From positions 370,637,952 through 370,701,951 of the forward strand of contig NC_066583.1 of assembly GCF_024323335.1 (NCBI RefSeq): a stretch of 64,000 nucleotides of DNA. Direction: 5' to 3'. Of this stretch, positions 13,339 through 25,132 are shown in pieces. Below the pieces are notes generated by a model that was not told the DNA's origin, did not search any database, and worked only from the letters and a program-made list of their open reading frames with translations. Origin of the DNA: Lathyrus oleraceus (taxonomy: Eukaryota > Streptophyta > Magnoliopsida > Fabales > Fabaceae). Both the position numbers and the translations under genes were made by a program. The stretch's first letter is position 1. Every line of letters begins with the position of its first letter.

Positions 13339-14673
13339 TGTTGGAAAAGTGACTTCAAGCACAATAGGGGGTGAATCTTGGTATTTAAAATTCGTGATTA
13401 ATTTTCAAAATTTCTCGATTAAGATCTTATTATTAATTTTGGTTGAATGATTTGCAACGAAAATAAAGTGCTAAAAGTAAATTCATAAATTAAAAGGATA
13501 AGGGTAGAGAAATTACACCAGAGATTTATACATGGTTGGCCAAATGTTGGCCTAGTCTTGTCCCCAAGAGGCCTTCCTGAGAGTTTTACTATAAACTTTT
13601 AGCTTTTGAAGGTTATGCCCACAAACCTTAATACAATATGATGATGATATTTTAAAAGGATTATCCCCAACCAAAGATATCTTTTACCCCAAGTAAGCTA
13701 ACGAGCTATTTAGAGATTTATGGCTTATCTCACTATTTAAAACAAATCTTTTTTTTTTCTGGAAAAGCTTAAGAAACCAACCACAAAGATTTTATGATAG
13801 GTTTATCTCACGAACCAAACTTGACCTCTCAAGAGTACCACACTCTTAAGAATTTAAACGACCAATACGACCACATAAAAAATATTGATCCTCACAAGCA
13901 AAGCTTCACTTATAAGAACCAAGTCATATAAAGTGAAAAGAAATATTTTCTAGAGAGAGGGAGAAAGAAATTAAATAGATAAATTGCAAAGAAATGGTAA
14001 AATATTGGAAAGTAGTATGGTTTGAAATGGAGGCGTTCCTCCCTTATATAGTAGTTGGAAAAACCAAAAATGGAGATAACCCATAGACCGAATTAATGGA
14101 TCAATCAATTGGCACAAAACTTCAATCAATTGACCATCTCATTCATAATCGATTAGTAAGCCCAAATAGGAAAGTTTTGATATAGAGTCGTAGCAAGTCA
14201 TTAATGTGATGTCCTTATTGTTTAGGTAATCAATTAAAACTTGTACAATTGATTGGCATAATGCTTCAATTGGTTAGATAACTCAGAAAAGTTTTGTCAA
14301 TCGATTGATACAACTTACCAATCGATTGGTTAGTTAAAAACTAGTTTGAAAAAGTTTTGGACAACTTTTTAATCACTTGGCTATGGCTTAGACAATAATT
14401 TTCAAGATAAAAACATTTCAAAAGATATTTTAGGTGTGTGTTTGTGAGTTGCCTTAGTACTTCTAAGCTACTTCCTTACATTTACAATACTTAGGTCATT
14501 CAGACAGACAAACATACATGATCTGCCAAGCTTTCACACTTTATCTGAGGCTTCAAGATTTTACTGGATTGCTTTATGTTATATAAGCATTTATTTATCT
14601 TGATTCTCTCTTTTGATGAGGCATCAAATGAATCTTTGGATAAAACAATATCACCAAGATTGAAAGCCCTTGT
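13339..14673 (-). mobile_element. Copia LTR, left part (split by nested insertion)
   Basis: Minus-strand LTR whose end is ...CACTTTTCCAACA at 13339 (TGTTGG on +), preceded by the 'attcaccccctattgtgc' block typical of Copia LTR ends. The rest of this LTR appears to continue at 28849-28930 after the inserted elements: joining 14673 to 28849 gives a continuous LTR-like stretch of about 1.4 kb. It belongs to the decayed minus-strand Copia element whose RT and Gag relics lie at 29862-30790. Confidence 0.6.
14669..14673. repeat. Target-site duplication (left) of old element
   Basis: CTTGT directly before the LTR. The right-hand counterpart at 28844-28848 is CTTGC, four of five bases the same, consistent with an old insertion. 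Confidence 0.6.
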
Positions 14674-17139
14674 TGTAAAAGCATAAACCTCAGACTTTAA
14701 TTTTTAATGATAAATTCATACATAGGATGTCACTTAACCAAAACTCTCATACATAAACATGAAATTAAATAAATCACAACGGAAGATAGAATAAAAACAT
14801 ATCATAAGTCTGAATAAAATGTTTCTGAAAAACTCCATAAGAGAGAGTTACAACTAAAAAACATGAAAATAAAAGCGTCTAAATCCCCAATGTTACAGAC
14901 CATAACATTTATTAGACTAAATAAAAAAAAAGTAAATGCTAAGAGAGCGTCGAAGACATCTCACGATCATCGCAATTTATCACTCCTGCTGATTGCCTGT
15001 ACAACATTGCACAAAGTCAATCCAACAAAATAAGCAAGGGGTGAGAATACACTTACAAGTAATAACAGTGAAATTTAGCAACAGGATGATAAACAAATAT
15101 AACAATAATATTAGTACATAAACACATACATTAATATAAACACATATGTCATTCTCAACATATGAAATGCCATTATGCACCAACTCATTCACCTATATGT
15201 ATTTGATACCAAGTTTTTGTGGATATCAGAAGTATGTTACTGATTTCTTCCACGGTCTCTGATCCCCCATCTGAATCGATGATCCTCATCAAATAGATCT
15301 GAGACCCACCTCTGGTTTCTCAACTAGACCAATGATCCTACCAAATAGATCTGAGGCCACTAAACGGACCGAAATCCCACCTAACTATGCATGGAAATGC
15401 TAGTAGTCAAACAATATAGTTCACCCAAACAAATATAAACCACCCATAGTTATTCACACAAATTAGGTTCCGAGTATGAACCATATATCAACAATAAAAG
15501 ACCTCCATAAATAATCACTATTCTCAATAATATTTCAAATTTTTTACTTCAAAATATCATTCAGTTCTCATTTTCAAACGAAAATTATATGAATATTTAA
15601 ATATATTATTTTATTCAAAAATAAAATTATTTTGATCAAATGAGTTTCCATTATCTCTAGTATTACACGAAATTCAAAGAAAAGACCTCTGAACTCGAAA
15701 AATGCCCAAAAGACCAAAAACGCCTACAAAATTCCCAGACACATGGGATCGCCGCCCTCTATCGTCGGAGTTGTCGATCGCCATTGTCCTGGAGCCGTCA
15801 AAGCCGCCTATCGTCGCAGTCGCACTATCATTCCGCTGATATCCTTTGCCTTTGTTCATCGCCGTCGTCGATCACCGTCTTCGTTGATCATCGTCATGCA
15901 GCCCGCCGCGATCGATTGATTTTTTGATTTCTGCAATTTCTGACTTCCGATTTTCAAATTTTTATGTTTTTTGAATTTTTCCCGTACCGCCAAGCGATTC
16001 CGTACGGAAAAATCAATTTCCGAAAAAAAGAAGTAATTTCTTACGAAAAAAATGATTCCTTACAGAAAAAGTGATTTCTTAGTGCCAACTTTTAGTATTT
16101 TTACAAAAAAAAAAAATATTTTTCTATAATCAACAATAAATTACGGCAGTACGAGCATCAATTTCATCGTACGATAACTAAAAGGGATTTTCCCAAATCT
16201 CATTTCGTCACCTAAATTTTACATTGATAAACTTGTCGATCAACAAATAGTGACCAAATGGGACTTATCCCATTTAGTCACATATCATAACAATGATCAA
16301 TGCTCAAAACCAACACAATCATACATATATAACATATATTATAACAAACTCACAATATTAAGACTTCTGAGATATTACCATAGATAAATGATCAAACGGA
16401 ATAGGGAAATCTCATTTGGCCAAAATACATATATACAAAAAAAAAATACATAATATAGGAAAATCATCTTAAAATAGAGATGACACATAAAAACCCTTGG
16501 CACTAATGAGAGGGTAAGGGATCCCTCATCATTCTGCTGCCCAAAGTTCACCTTAGAGTAAGTAACCCCTTTTACCTTAATCGAAGCTTTCAAAAATTCT
16601 TCATGTTCTTCCCTCTAAAAAATTCTTCTTCCCGACTCTTAGATGCGTTGGTTCCCAAAATTCCAATATTTTTGTATTATCCTAATTTTTAAACCTCACG
16701 TTAAAATATATAGTCTCAATTAATTTCATTTGGATATTTCACCCTCTACTTACTCTCACACCCCAAGTGTTATCGTTAACATTTTTAACGTTAAAATTTG
16801 TTTTCTTTTTATTATTAAAAATAATCGCAGTTAAATAATTATTTTAAAATATTTCAATTAAATAATTATTTAATTAAAACCTTATAATTAATTCCTAAAA
16901 CTCTAATCATTTCTATTATTACTAAATTTTTTAAAATCAACTAATTACCACTAATATTTTCAATAATTCTAATTTTTAAATCCCATGCTCTCAACTCAAC
17001 TATTTTAGTAATTATTAAATTACCAAAATACCTTTATAACACCAAAATCAGAAAAATTATACTAATAATCACATACAAAACGAAAAATCAAATATTCTAA
17101 TATTTAATTAAAATATTAAAATAAGTTAGGGGCATTACA
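14674..17139 (-). repeat. Left LTR (3' LTR) of old Tekay-type element
   Basis: It begins TGTAAAAGCATAAACC and ends GGCATTACA on the + strand; in element orientation it runs from 17139 to 14674. It contains the uninterrupted 'gtgagaatacac' site (about 15044) that corresponds to the insertion point of the young element in the other LTR, so it serves as the empty-site control. No gene is seen; the frames at 14980-15192, 15674-15859 and 16375-16593 are chance frames in LTR sequence. Confidence 0.85.
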
Positions 17140-17154
17140 ACTCTCCCCCACTTA
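17140..17154 (-). promoter_or_regulatory. Polypurine tract of old element
   Basis: On the minus strand AAGTGGGGGAGAGT immediately precedes the LTR start TGTAATGCC, as expected for the plus-strand primer of reverse transcription. Confidence 0.7.
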
Positions 17155-17290
17155 AAAAAAAGATATTTTCCTTCGAAAATTACCTATGAAAATAATTCCG
17201 GATATGATTCCTTTATCCGACTCTCCAACTCCCACCTCCAACAGGTCCTCCCCAAACAATCTTCAGAAGAATAATCTCTTTGCCACACAA

Positions 17291-18240
17291 CTACTTCACT
17301 TTTCTATCCTTAATTCGAACAAGTGATGTCTCAACAGTTAGATTATCTTGAACTTGTACATCGTCCATTTGGATTACGTGAGACGAATCATGAATATACT
17401 TCCAGAGCTGGGACACATGGAAAACATCAGGCAGGTTCGAAAGATATGGGGGTAAAGCCAAACGGTAGGCAACAACTCCAATTCTCTTAGTAATCTGATA
17501 TGGTCCAATGAAGCGAGGAGTAAACTTCTTAGACTTCAGAGCACGAACAACACTGGTCACCGGAGTGACTCTCATAAAACCATGACCACATTCTTAAAAC
17601 TCAAGATCATTCGTTCGTTTGTCGTGATAACAATTTTGCCTACTCTGAGATGCCTTTATTTTCTCTTGAATCATTTTGACATTCTCGGTCGTCTGTTGCC
17701 ACAATCTTTGATCCAAGTACAACACTCTCTCCAGAATCATACCAACATAAGGGGGACTACACCTCCTACCATACAAAGCCTCAAAAGGTGCCATGTTGAT
17801 ATTAGAATGATAGTTGTTATTATATGTAAACTCAATCAGTGGCAAAAAGTTGTCCTAAGCACCTCCCTGCTCTAAGACACAGGCCCCCAACAAGTCCTCA
17901 AAAGACTGAATAGTCCCCTCAGTCCAACCATCGGTATGTGGGTGATAGGCAAAACTTAACCTCAGTCTAGTACCCAGAGCTTCCTGTAAGCTCTCCCAAA
18001 ATCTGGAAGTGCATCTCGAATCCATGTCGTAAACTATACTCGACAAAATTCCATGTAGCTTCACAACAATATTAAATATATATCTTAACCAACCTCTACA
18101 ATGAAAAACTGATCTTAATCAGTATCAAATGAGTCGATTTTGTCACCCAATCAACAATCACCCAAACTGAATCACTTTCCCTCTGAGTATTCGGCAACCT
18201 AGTCATAAAGTCCATCCAAATATTGTCCCACTTCCTCTGT
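17291..18240 (-). pseudogene. Integrase and C-terminal remnant of old Tekay-type pol
   Basis: Read leftwards from 18240: an integrase core start (MDFMTRLP, VWVIVDWVTKSTH), then [74 protein letters not shown] and [14 protein letters not shown]. It closely resembles the same region of the young element, but frames break near 17850, 17580 and 18065, and the integrase motif reads DGWTEG instead of DGQTER. The upstream two thirds of Gag-Pol are missing: the leader joins directly to the integrase core near 18240. Confidence 0.85.
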
Positions 18241-18344
18241 ATATCAATAAACAACTATTAGAACAAACATTATATCGACAAAGTTCACACACATGTCGTA
18301 CACCATGAACAATTAAAATCACAAAAACCTGGCTGTACGGGCTG

Positions 18345-18363
18345 ACCTGCTCTGATACCACTA
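18345..18363 (-). promoter_or_regulatory. Primer-binding site of old element
   Basis: On the minus strand TAGTGGTATCAGAGCAGG follows the end of the 5' LTR, the initiator-Met tRNA pattern. It is still recognisable although the coding region is gone. Confidence 0.75.
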
Positions 18364-18737
18364 TGTAACACCCTAAACCTCGAGCTTTAATTTTTAATGA
18401 TAAATTCACACATAAGATGTCCCTTCACCAAAACTCTCATGCATAAACATCCAATTAAATAATTCACAACGGAAGATAGAAGAAAAACACATCATAAGTC
18501 TGAATAAACATTTCTAAAAAACTTCATAAAAGGGAGTTCCAACTCAAAACATAAAAGTACAAGCGCCTAAATCACTGATGTTACAGTACAAAGCATTTAT
18601 TCGACCAAATCAAGAAAAACAAGAAATGCTAAGAGGGTGTTGAAGCCATCTCACGATCATCACAATCTATCACTGCTACTGATTACATGCACAACATTGC
18701 ATAAAGCCAATCCAACAAATAAACAAGAGGTGAGAAT
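18364..18737 (-). repeat. Right LTR (5' LTR) of old element, first part
   Basis: Starts TGTAACACCCTAAACC and runs to GTGAGAAT, where the young chromovirus is inserted. It continues at 26779. Confidence 0.85.
18733..18737. repeat. Target-site duplication AGAAT (left) of young element
   Basis: AGAAT before the LTR TGTAACACCC, repeated exactly at 26774-26778 after the other LTR. The paralogous LTR (about 15044) has a single AGAAT, confirming the insertion. Confidence 0.95.
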
Positions 18738-18783
18738 TGTAACACCCTTCTAAAATACCCCAAATATTTAATAGCAACAACAA

Positions 18784-18784
<1 letters not shown>

Positions 18785-18859
<75 letters not shown>
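18785..18859. repeat. (TA)n microsatellite, left LTR
   Basis: 75 bp of TA; the right LTR has 65 bp at the same place (25062-25126). This is the only length difference between the LTRs. Confidence 0.95.
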
Positions 18860-18865
<6 letters not shown>

Positions 18866-19741
18866 AAATACACAAAACAAGGGTGTCACATCTTCGAAAA
18901 TAACATCTGTCATGCTCTTTTATTATATCAACCATAAAACATTTCAAAAATACGCAGCGGATAGAAATTATGTCAACCAATTAAAACGTATAACATATTA
19001 CATGAAAAATAGTTCAACAACCGACAACAAAATAATTAAAACATCCCGTCCCGATGTTACATCTATCAGAGCATGACCCACTAAAGCGACTACACTAGAC
19101 TCCAAGCATTAGCTTCTACTCGACTCATTGCTCGTTACCTGAAAAATAACTGTAAGGGTGAGTCTCTCAATCAATATAATAAGCATTATAATTCATCATG
19201 TAATGCTAAGTAATTTAACACGTTTCATCACCCAAATCAGATTGCACATACAGCAACGGCAGTTATCAACTCAATATCATACTCAAGAACAACATAAAAT
19301 GCAACTCAAATGAGACTCGACTCGTCATGCATGTGGTACCATTCGGAGTAAAACTCCCAACTTAAAATCATTGCCATTTTAGTGGGCATCAAGGCATAAG
19401 CCTTCAACTTTCAACTTAAAATTTTGCCAATCCAGGCCAACGTGGTGTGAGCAAAGCTCCGACTTAATGCATATGAATGTACATGGCATACACGACTCTA
19501 AACTGTCGACAACATAATAATAATATCAACACAACAACGTTTCCAACAAAAATCAACTTAAAATCAACTTTGGCTCACCAAGCCTACAACTCAGTATTTC
19601 AACAACTTTAACACAACTTATCAACATATTTGTATCAACACTTCATAACATAATCCAACAAAATTACTCATCAGAATTAACGGTAATAGGCCAATCGCCA
19701 ATTATATTCACAACTTTAAAATATCAATTTTTCTAATTTCC

Positions 19742-19935
19742 AACAGTGTTAACCGGTTAACGCCCTGGGTTAACCGGTTAACGCAGGACAAAAATACATT
19801 TTCTGGCAAAACGCAACAGTGTTAACCGGTTAACGCCCTGGGTTAACCGGTTAACGCAGGCAAAACAGCATATTTTCACAAAATATAACAGTGTTAACCG
19901 GTTAACACCCTGGGTTAACCGGTTAACGCAGGCAA
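19742..19935. repeat. Three tandem blocks with paired TTAACCGGTTAA palindromes (left LTR)
   Basis: The 12-bp palindrome TTAACCGGTTAA occurs at 19749, 19770, 19822, 19843, 19894 and 19915: three pairs, each pair exactly 21 bp apart and the pairs spaced 73 and 72 bp. Within a pair the linker is CGCCCTGGG (CACCCTGGG in the last). The array is repeated in the right LTR at about 26034-26203. Relative to the candidate TATA box it lies downstream, so it would be transcribed. Confidence 0.95.
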
Positions 19936-20506
19936 AACAGCAGTCCCTGCGCTAACACAAGGCAGAATGCAGAGTTCCCGCATTTTCCGCCGTTGGAGGA
20001 CTTCCGGACCTCCGATTCAATTTCCGTAAAAAGCTATACGTTCGGGGGAACACGACTCACACAATTACGGACTCAATTACAGCTTTAATGCAACTTATTC
20101 ATCACAATCTTTCAGCATTCAACAATCCCAATTAGGGTCAATTCAACGGTTTCTCACTACCCATGACATGTTAATCTATAATACCCATTAAGCGACGATA
20201 AACCCCCCTTACCTGAGATAATCCGGCAGTCTCTAAGCTTCAAGCTTTTCCGTTCTTCAACCTTTGCTCTTTCTCCACTTTTCACCTTTCAGCCGCTTTC
20301 TCTGTTTCACGTGAAAACTCTTTACCAACAATGAACCCTTTTTTTCCATATTCCAACTTATATATTTTCCACTATAATTATTATTCCAAATAATAATAAT
20401 AATAATAATATTAATAATAATCCAATAATTCAATTTATTTAATTAAATTATTAAATATATTATTAACTTAATTAAATAATCCTCTTATTTAATTCGGGGT
20501 GTTACA

Positions 20507-20522
20507 ACTCTCCCCTACTAAA
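20507..20522 (-). promoter_or_regulatory. Polypurine tract of young chromovirus
   Basis: On the minus strand TAGTAGGGGAGAGT abuts the LTR start TGTAACACC. Confidence 0.85.
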
Positions 20523-20548
20523 AGAGTTTTCGTCCTCGAAAACATACC

Positions 20549-23500
20549 TCAAGCAAATAACTCTGGATAAGACTCCTTCATCCGACTTTCAAGTTCCCAT
20601 GTCATGCTTTCGCCCGCAGCTCCCAACCAAACGACTTTAACCAACACAATCTCTTTTCCTCGAAGAGTCTTTGTTTCACGATCTTCAACTCGTACAGGCT
20701 TTGTCTCTACTGTTAAATTATCTCGCACTTGCACATCATCCATACTAACCACATGAGACGGATCTGAGATATACTTCCGAAGCTGCGACACATGGAATAC
20801 ATCATGCAAATTCGAAAGATTAGGTGGTAATGCCATCCGATAAGCAACTTTTCCAACTCGTTCTAAGATCTGATACGGACCAATGAAGCGAGGAGTGAGC
20901 TTTTTAGACTTCAAAGCCCTCCCAACTCCGGTCACAGGCGTGACTCTCAAAAACACATGGTCACCAGCTTGAAATTCTAAATCCTTCTTCCGCTTGTCAT
21001 GGTAACTCTTCTGCCTACTCTGAGAAGCTTTCATCTTCTCCCGGATAAACTTCACTTTCTCGGTAGTTTCTCGAACTAACTCTGGTCCAAGTACTACACC
21101 CTCACCAGATTCGTGCCAACACAAAGGAGTTCTACATCTACGACCATATAATGCTTCAAAAGGCGCCATTCCGATACTAGAATGGTAACTATTATTGTAT
21201 GTGAACTCGATCAATGGAAGATAAGTGTCCCACGAACCTCCTTGTTCAAGAACACAAGCTCTCAGTAAATCTTCCAATGACTGAATAGTTCTCTCAGTTT
21301 GGCCATCAGTTTGAGGATGATATGCCGAACTCAACCTCAACTTAGATCCCAACGAATCTTGCAAACTTTTCCAAAATCCCGATGTAAACCTCGGATCCCT
21401 GTCCGACACAATACACAGAGGAACACCATGCAACTTTACAACTACTCGAATGTAAATCTCTGCCAACTTCGCAATTGGGTAAGTGATGTTAATAGGTATA
21501 AAGTGAGCCGACTTCGTGAGCCTATCAACGATCACCCAAATCGAATCATGCCCTCGTAAGGTAGCAGGCAGCCCCGTTACAAAGTCCATAGAAATGCTAT
21601 CCCATTTCCATTCTGGAACTTCCAACGGTTGCATCAACCCAGCAGGCTTCTGATGCTCAATCTTCGACTTCTGACAAGTTAAGCATGCATACACAAAACG
21701 AGCCACATCTTCTTTCATTCCGGGCCACCAAAATAATTTCTTTAAATCCTGATACATTTTAGTAGCTCCTGGATGAATACTCAAACTGCTTCTATGACCC
21801 TCCTCTAAAATACTTCTCTTCAAAATCGCATCATCAGGAATACAAATTCTTTCCCCTAATTTCAACACACCTCTCGCGTCAACCTTAAAGTCACTTTTCC
21901 CTGATTGACCACAACGATTAAGGATATCTACTAATTTCACATCCAACTTCTGTGCCTCTCGGATACTATCCATAAAATCATTATTAATCTTTAGCATTCC
22001 TAGCATCACACTCTGCGGTGTTACTTCGCAAACCAAACTCATATCCCGAAATTGCTCAATTAATTCCAACTCCTTAATCATCATTGCCGACACATGCAAG
22101 GTCTTTCTACTTAAAGCATCGGCCACAACATTTGCTTTTCCTGGATGATAATTCAAACCGAAATCATAATCCTTAAGCAATTTGAACCACCTACGTTGTC
22201 TCATGTTCAGCTCTTTCTGATCAAATAGATACTTTAAACTTTTATGATCGCTGAAAACTTCGAATCTGGAACCATAAAGGTAATGCCTCCAAAGTTTTAG
22301 CGCAAACACTACAGCAGCAAGTTCAAGATCATGCGTAGGGTAGTTCTTTTCATGAATTCTCAACTGTCGCGACGCATAAGCAATTACTTTATTATTTTGC
22401 ATGAGCACACCTCCCAAACCCATCAATGAAGCATCACAGTAAATTATGAACGGTTCCTCCGGATTTGGCAAAGTCAAAACCGGCGCCGACGTCAATCTCC
22501 TCTTTAATTCATTAAAACTCTCTTCGCACTGAACATCCCACACGAAAGCTTTACCTTTGCAAGTTAATTTAGTCAACGGAAGTGCTAACTTAGAAAATCC
22601 TTCAATAAATCTTCTATAATATCCAGCTAATCCCAAAAAGCTTCTAATCTCGGTAACCGACTTAGGAGTTTCCCATTGCAATACAGCTTCTACCTTGGAA
22701 GGATCTACAGCAATACCTTTTCCTGAAATTACATGGCCGAGAAAACTGACTTCTCTTAACCAAAACTCACACTTGGACAACTTCGCATACAATTTCTTAT
22801 CTTTCAAAACCTCCAATACTAATCTCAAATGTTCCTTGTGCTCTCCTTCGGACTTAGAGTAAATCAAAATATCATCAATAAATACTACCACAAAATGATC
22901 CAGATAAGTATGGAAAATACGATTCATGTATTCCATAAATACTCCCGGCGCATTAGTCACACCGAAAGGCATCACAGAATACTCATAATGTCCATACCGA
23001 GTTCTGAACGCTGTCTTCTGGATGTCTTCATCTTTCACTCTGATCTGATGATAGCCCGATCTCAAATCAATTTTACTGAACACACAAGCACCCACTAATT
23101 GGTCCATCAAATCATCTATCCTCGGTAGTGGATACTTATTCTTGATCGTTACTTTATTCAATTGTCTATAATCAATACAAAGCCTCATACTACCCTCTTT
23201 CTTCTTTACTAGCAACACTGGAGCTCCCCACGGCGACACACTTGGTCTTATAAACTTCTTCTCAAGTAAGTCTTCCAATTGCTTCTTTAATTCATACAAT
23301 TCAGATGCCGACATTCTATACGGTGCCATCGAAACAGGCCTAGTACCAGGTACCAGATCGATAGTAAATTCAACTTCCCTCTCTGGCGGCACACTAGGAA
23401 TTTCATCAGGAAAAACTTCAGAGAATTCTTTCACCACTAACAGTTCCTCTATCTTAGCTTTACTTTCAACCGACAACGTCGCCATCAAGGAAAACATCCG

Positions 23501-24901
23501 AGCTCCTTCTTTCATCAATTTTCGCAATTCTCTGAAAGGTAATAAGTCAACTCCTTCCTCTTCAGGAGTGGAAAACCTCACCGACTTATGATGACAATTT
23601 ATATGAACATAATTATACTCTAACCAGTTCATACCAAGAATTACATCCATCCCATCCAACTGCAAACATACTAAATCAACACAGAAATCTTTATCGAAGA
23701 TCGACAAAGGACATTTTAAACATACCAAAGAAGTAGTTACTGATCCCTTAGCTGGGGTCTCAACAATCAATTCACCGTCCAAAGCGGACAATTTTAAACC
23801 CAGTCTTCGAGCACAGTTAGCAGAAATAAAACAGTGGGTAGCACCGGTATCAATAATAGTAATTAAAGGAGTACCATTTATGAGACATGTACCTCGGATA
23901 AGTCTGTCCTCACAGGAGGTTTGAGTTCCGGTCAATGCGAACACCTTCCCAGTCTGAGATTTCTTTGGCTTCTGACACTGACTTCCAATATGCCCTTCTT
24001 CGCCACAATTAAAACAAATCATTTCCTTGTGCTTGCAATCAGCTATTGCATGACCAGTCTTACCACAGCGAAAACACCTCTTTACTTCAGCAGTGCATAC
24101 ATTACTCTTATGACCAGCCTGACCACATTTGAAGCAAACTATACCAGCAGGAGCACCTCCCCTACTAGTCCTCTGAGCCGGAGCAGCTCCTTGTTTCCCT
24201 TTTCCCACTGGAGCATCATACGGCTTGCCACGGTTTTGATGTTGCTTTCCCTTGCGGTCACTGACAATCTTGTAATGAGCATTATTGTCCTCTTCAAATA
24301 TCCTGCAGCTATCAACCAGTTCAGTAAAAATGCGTATCTTCTGATACCCAACAGCCTTCTTAATTTCAGAGCGCAATCCGTTCTCGAACTTGATGCACTT
24401 TGAAAATTCAGCACCAGCACCAGTGTAATGAGGATAAAATTTGGACAGCTCCACAAATTTCGCAGCATAATCAGTGACAGACATGTTTCCTTGCTTCAGC
24501 TCAAGGAACTCAATTTCCTTCTTACCACGGACATCTTCCGGATAATACTTTCGCATGAATTCCCTGCGGAATACATCCCAAGTAATGACTTCACCTGCCA
24601 CGGTCAACCTCTCGTGAGTCTCTAGCCACCAGTCATCAGCTTCGACTGCTAGCATGTGAGTACCATACCGAACCTTCTGAGCTGGAGTGCAATCCATAAC
24701 ACGGAAGATCCTCTCAATTTCTTTCAACCATCCCAAGGCTGCATCTGGATCATGCTTCCCTTTAAACACCGGCGGATTCTCTCTTTGAAAAGTCGCCAAG
24801 CTACGTGATCCAGCATCTCCACCAGCATTTGGCAAGTTCTGCACAGCTTGTGCCATTGCTTGCATTGCGGCAGCCATTGCAGCGTCATTCCTTCCAGCCA
24901 T
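20549..24901 (-). CDS. Gag-Pol polyprotein, Tekay-type chromovirus
   Basis: A single uninterrupted frame of 1450 residues. It encodes every protein needed for retrotransposition: capsid, protease, reverse transcriptase, RNase H and integrase. Domains: Gag capsid (about 40-210, [15 protein letters not shown]); three zinc knuckles CX2CX4HX4C at 256-269, 276-289 and 296-309; aspartic protease DTGA at 351-354; RT with [15 protein letters not shown] (608-622) and the FIDD catalytic motif (674-677); RNase H (about 815-930, [11 protein letters not shown]); integrase zinc finger H1036/H1043/C1073/C1076 and catalytic D1106, D1167, E1203 with 35 residues between the last two; GPY module (1341-1343); chromodomain-like tail (about 1400-1450, VKVVWLG...MTWELES). 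Start chosen at MAGRNDAAM, 113 bp after the 5' LTR. No stop, frameshift or lost catalytic residue was seen. Expression is from the 5' LTR on the right. Confidence 0.97.
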   Translation of the reverse strand: MAGRNDAAMAAAMQAMAQAVQNLPNAGGDAGSRSLATFQRENPPVFKGKHDPDAALGWLKEIERIFRVMDCTPAQKVRYGTHMLAVEADDWWLETHERLTVAGEVITWDVFRREFMRKYYPEDVRGKKEIEFLELKQGNMSVTDYAAKFVELSKFYPHYTGAGAEFSKCIKFENGLRSEIKKAVGYQKIRIFTELVDSCRIFEEDNNAHYKIVSDRKGKQHQNRGKPYDAPVGKGKQGAAPAQRTSRGGAPAGIVCFKCGQAGHKSNVCTAEVKRCFRCGKTGHAIADCKHKEMICFNCGEEGHIGSQCQKPKKSQTGKVFALTGTQTSCEDRLIRGTCLINGTPLITIIDTGATHCFISANCARRLGLKLSALDGELIVETPAKGSVTTSLVCLKCPLSIFDKDFCVDLVCLQLDGMDVILGMNWLEYNYVHINCHHKSVRFSTPEEEGVDLLPFRELRKLMKEGARMFSLMATLSVESKAKIEELLVVKEFSEVFPDEIPSVPPEREVEFTIDLVPGTRPVSMAPYRMSASELYELKKQLEDLLEKKFIRPSVSPWGAPVLLVKKKEGSMRLCIDYRQLNKVTIKNKYPLPRIDDLMDQLVGACVFSKIDLRSGYHQIRVKDEDIQKTAFRTRYGHYEYSVMPFGVTNAPGVFMEYMNRIFHTYLDHFVVVFIDDILIYSKSEGEHKEHLRLVLEVLKDKKLYAKLSKCEFWLREVSFLGHVISGKGIAVDPSKVEAVLQWETPKSVTEIRSFLGLAGYYRRFIEGFSKLALPLTKLTCKGKAFVWDVQCEESFNELKRRLTSAPVLTLPNPEEPFIIYCDASLMGLGGVLMQNNKVIAYASRQLRIHEKNYPTHDLELAAVVFALKLWRHYLYGSRFEVFSDHKSLKYLFDQKELNMRQRRWFKLLKDYDFGLNYHPGKANVVADALSRKTLHVSAMMIKELELIEQFRDMSLVCEVTPQSVMLGMLKINNDFMDSIREAQKLDVKLVDILNRCGQSGKSDFKVDARGVLKLGERICIPDDAILKRSILEEGHRSSLSIHPGATKMYQDLKKLFWWPGMKEDVARFVYACLTCQKSKIEHQKPAGLMQPLEVPEWKWDSISMDFVTGLPATLRGHDSIWVIVDRLTKSAHFIPINITYPIAKLAEIYIRVVVKLHGVPLCIVSDRDPRFTSGFWKSLQDSLGSKLRLSSAYHPQTDGQTERTIQSLEDLLRACVLEQGGSWDTYLPLIEFTYNNSYHSSIGMAPFEALYGRRCRTPLCWHESGEGVVLGPELVRETTEKVKFIREKMKASQSRQKSYHDKRKKDLEFQAGDHVFLRVTPVTGVGRALKSKKLTPRFIGPYQILERVGKVAYRMALPPNLSNLHDVFHVSQLRKYISDPSHVVSMDDVQVRDNLTVETKPVRVEDRETKTLRGKEIVLVKVVWLGAAGESMTWELESRMKESYPELFA

Positions 24902-24997
24902 TTCAACTTATCAATACAACACAACTTAAAGTTAGATTAGTAACAATATACGATTGTTAGACAGTAACGACACGACAACTGGCCGGACAGACCAACC

Positions 24998-25014
24998 TGC
25001 TCTGATACCACTAA
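24998..25014 (-). promoter_or_regulatory. Primer-binding site of young chromovirus
   Basis: On the minus strand TTAGTGGTATCAGAGCAGG follows the 5' LTR end. TGGTATCAGAGC is the usual complement of the initiator-Met tRNA 3' end. Confidence 0.9.
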
Positions 25015-25060
25015 TGTAACACCCTTCTAAAATACCCCAAATATTTAATAGCAACAACAA

Positions 25061-25132
<72 letters not shown>

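Larger units (their letters stand above)
18738..20506 (-). repeat. 3' LTR of young chromovirus
   Basis: A 1769-bp LTR. It contains a 75-bp TA microsatellite (18785-18859), three tandem blocks with paired TTAACCGGTTAA palindromes (19749-19926) and a TATATAAG candidate TATA box on the minus strand at 20357-20364. No coding frame of its own. Confidence 0.95.

Noticed and set aside
18340..18365. A tRNA gene at the GGTATCAGAG sites
   Set aside because: Only the short 3'-end complement is present, next to LTRs; these are primer-binding sites, not tRNA genes.
21299..24625. Plus-strand frames opposite the chromovirus Gag-Pol (for example 23921-24403)
   Set aside because: Antisense shadows of a clearly recognised 1450-residue frame; no homology of their own.
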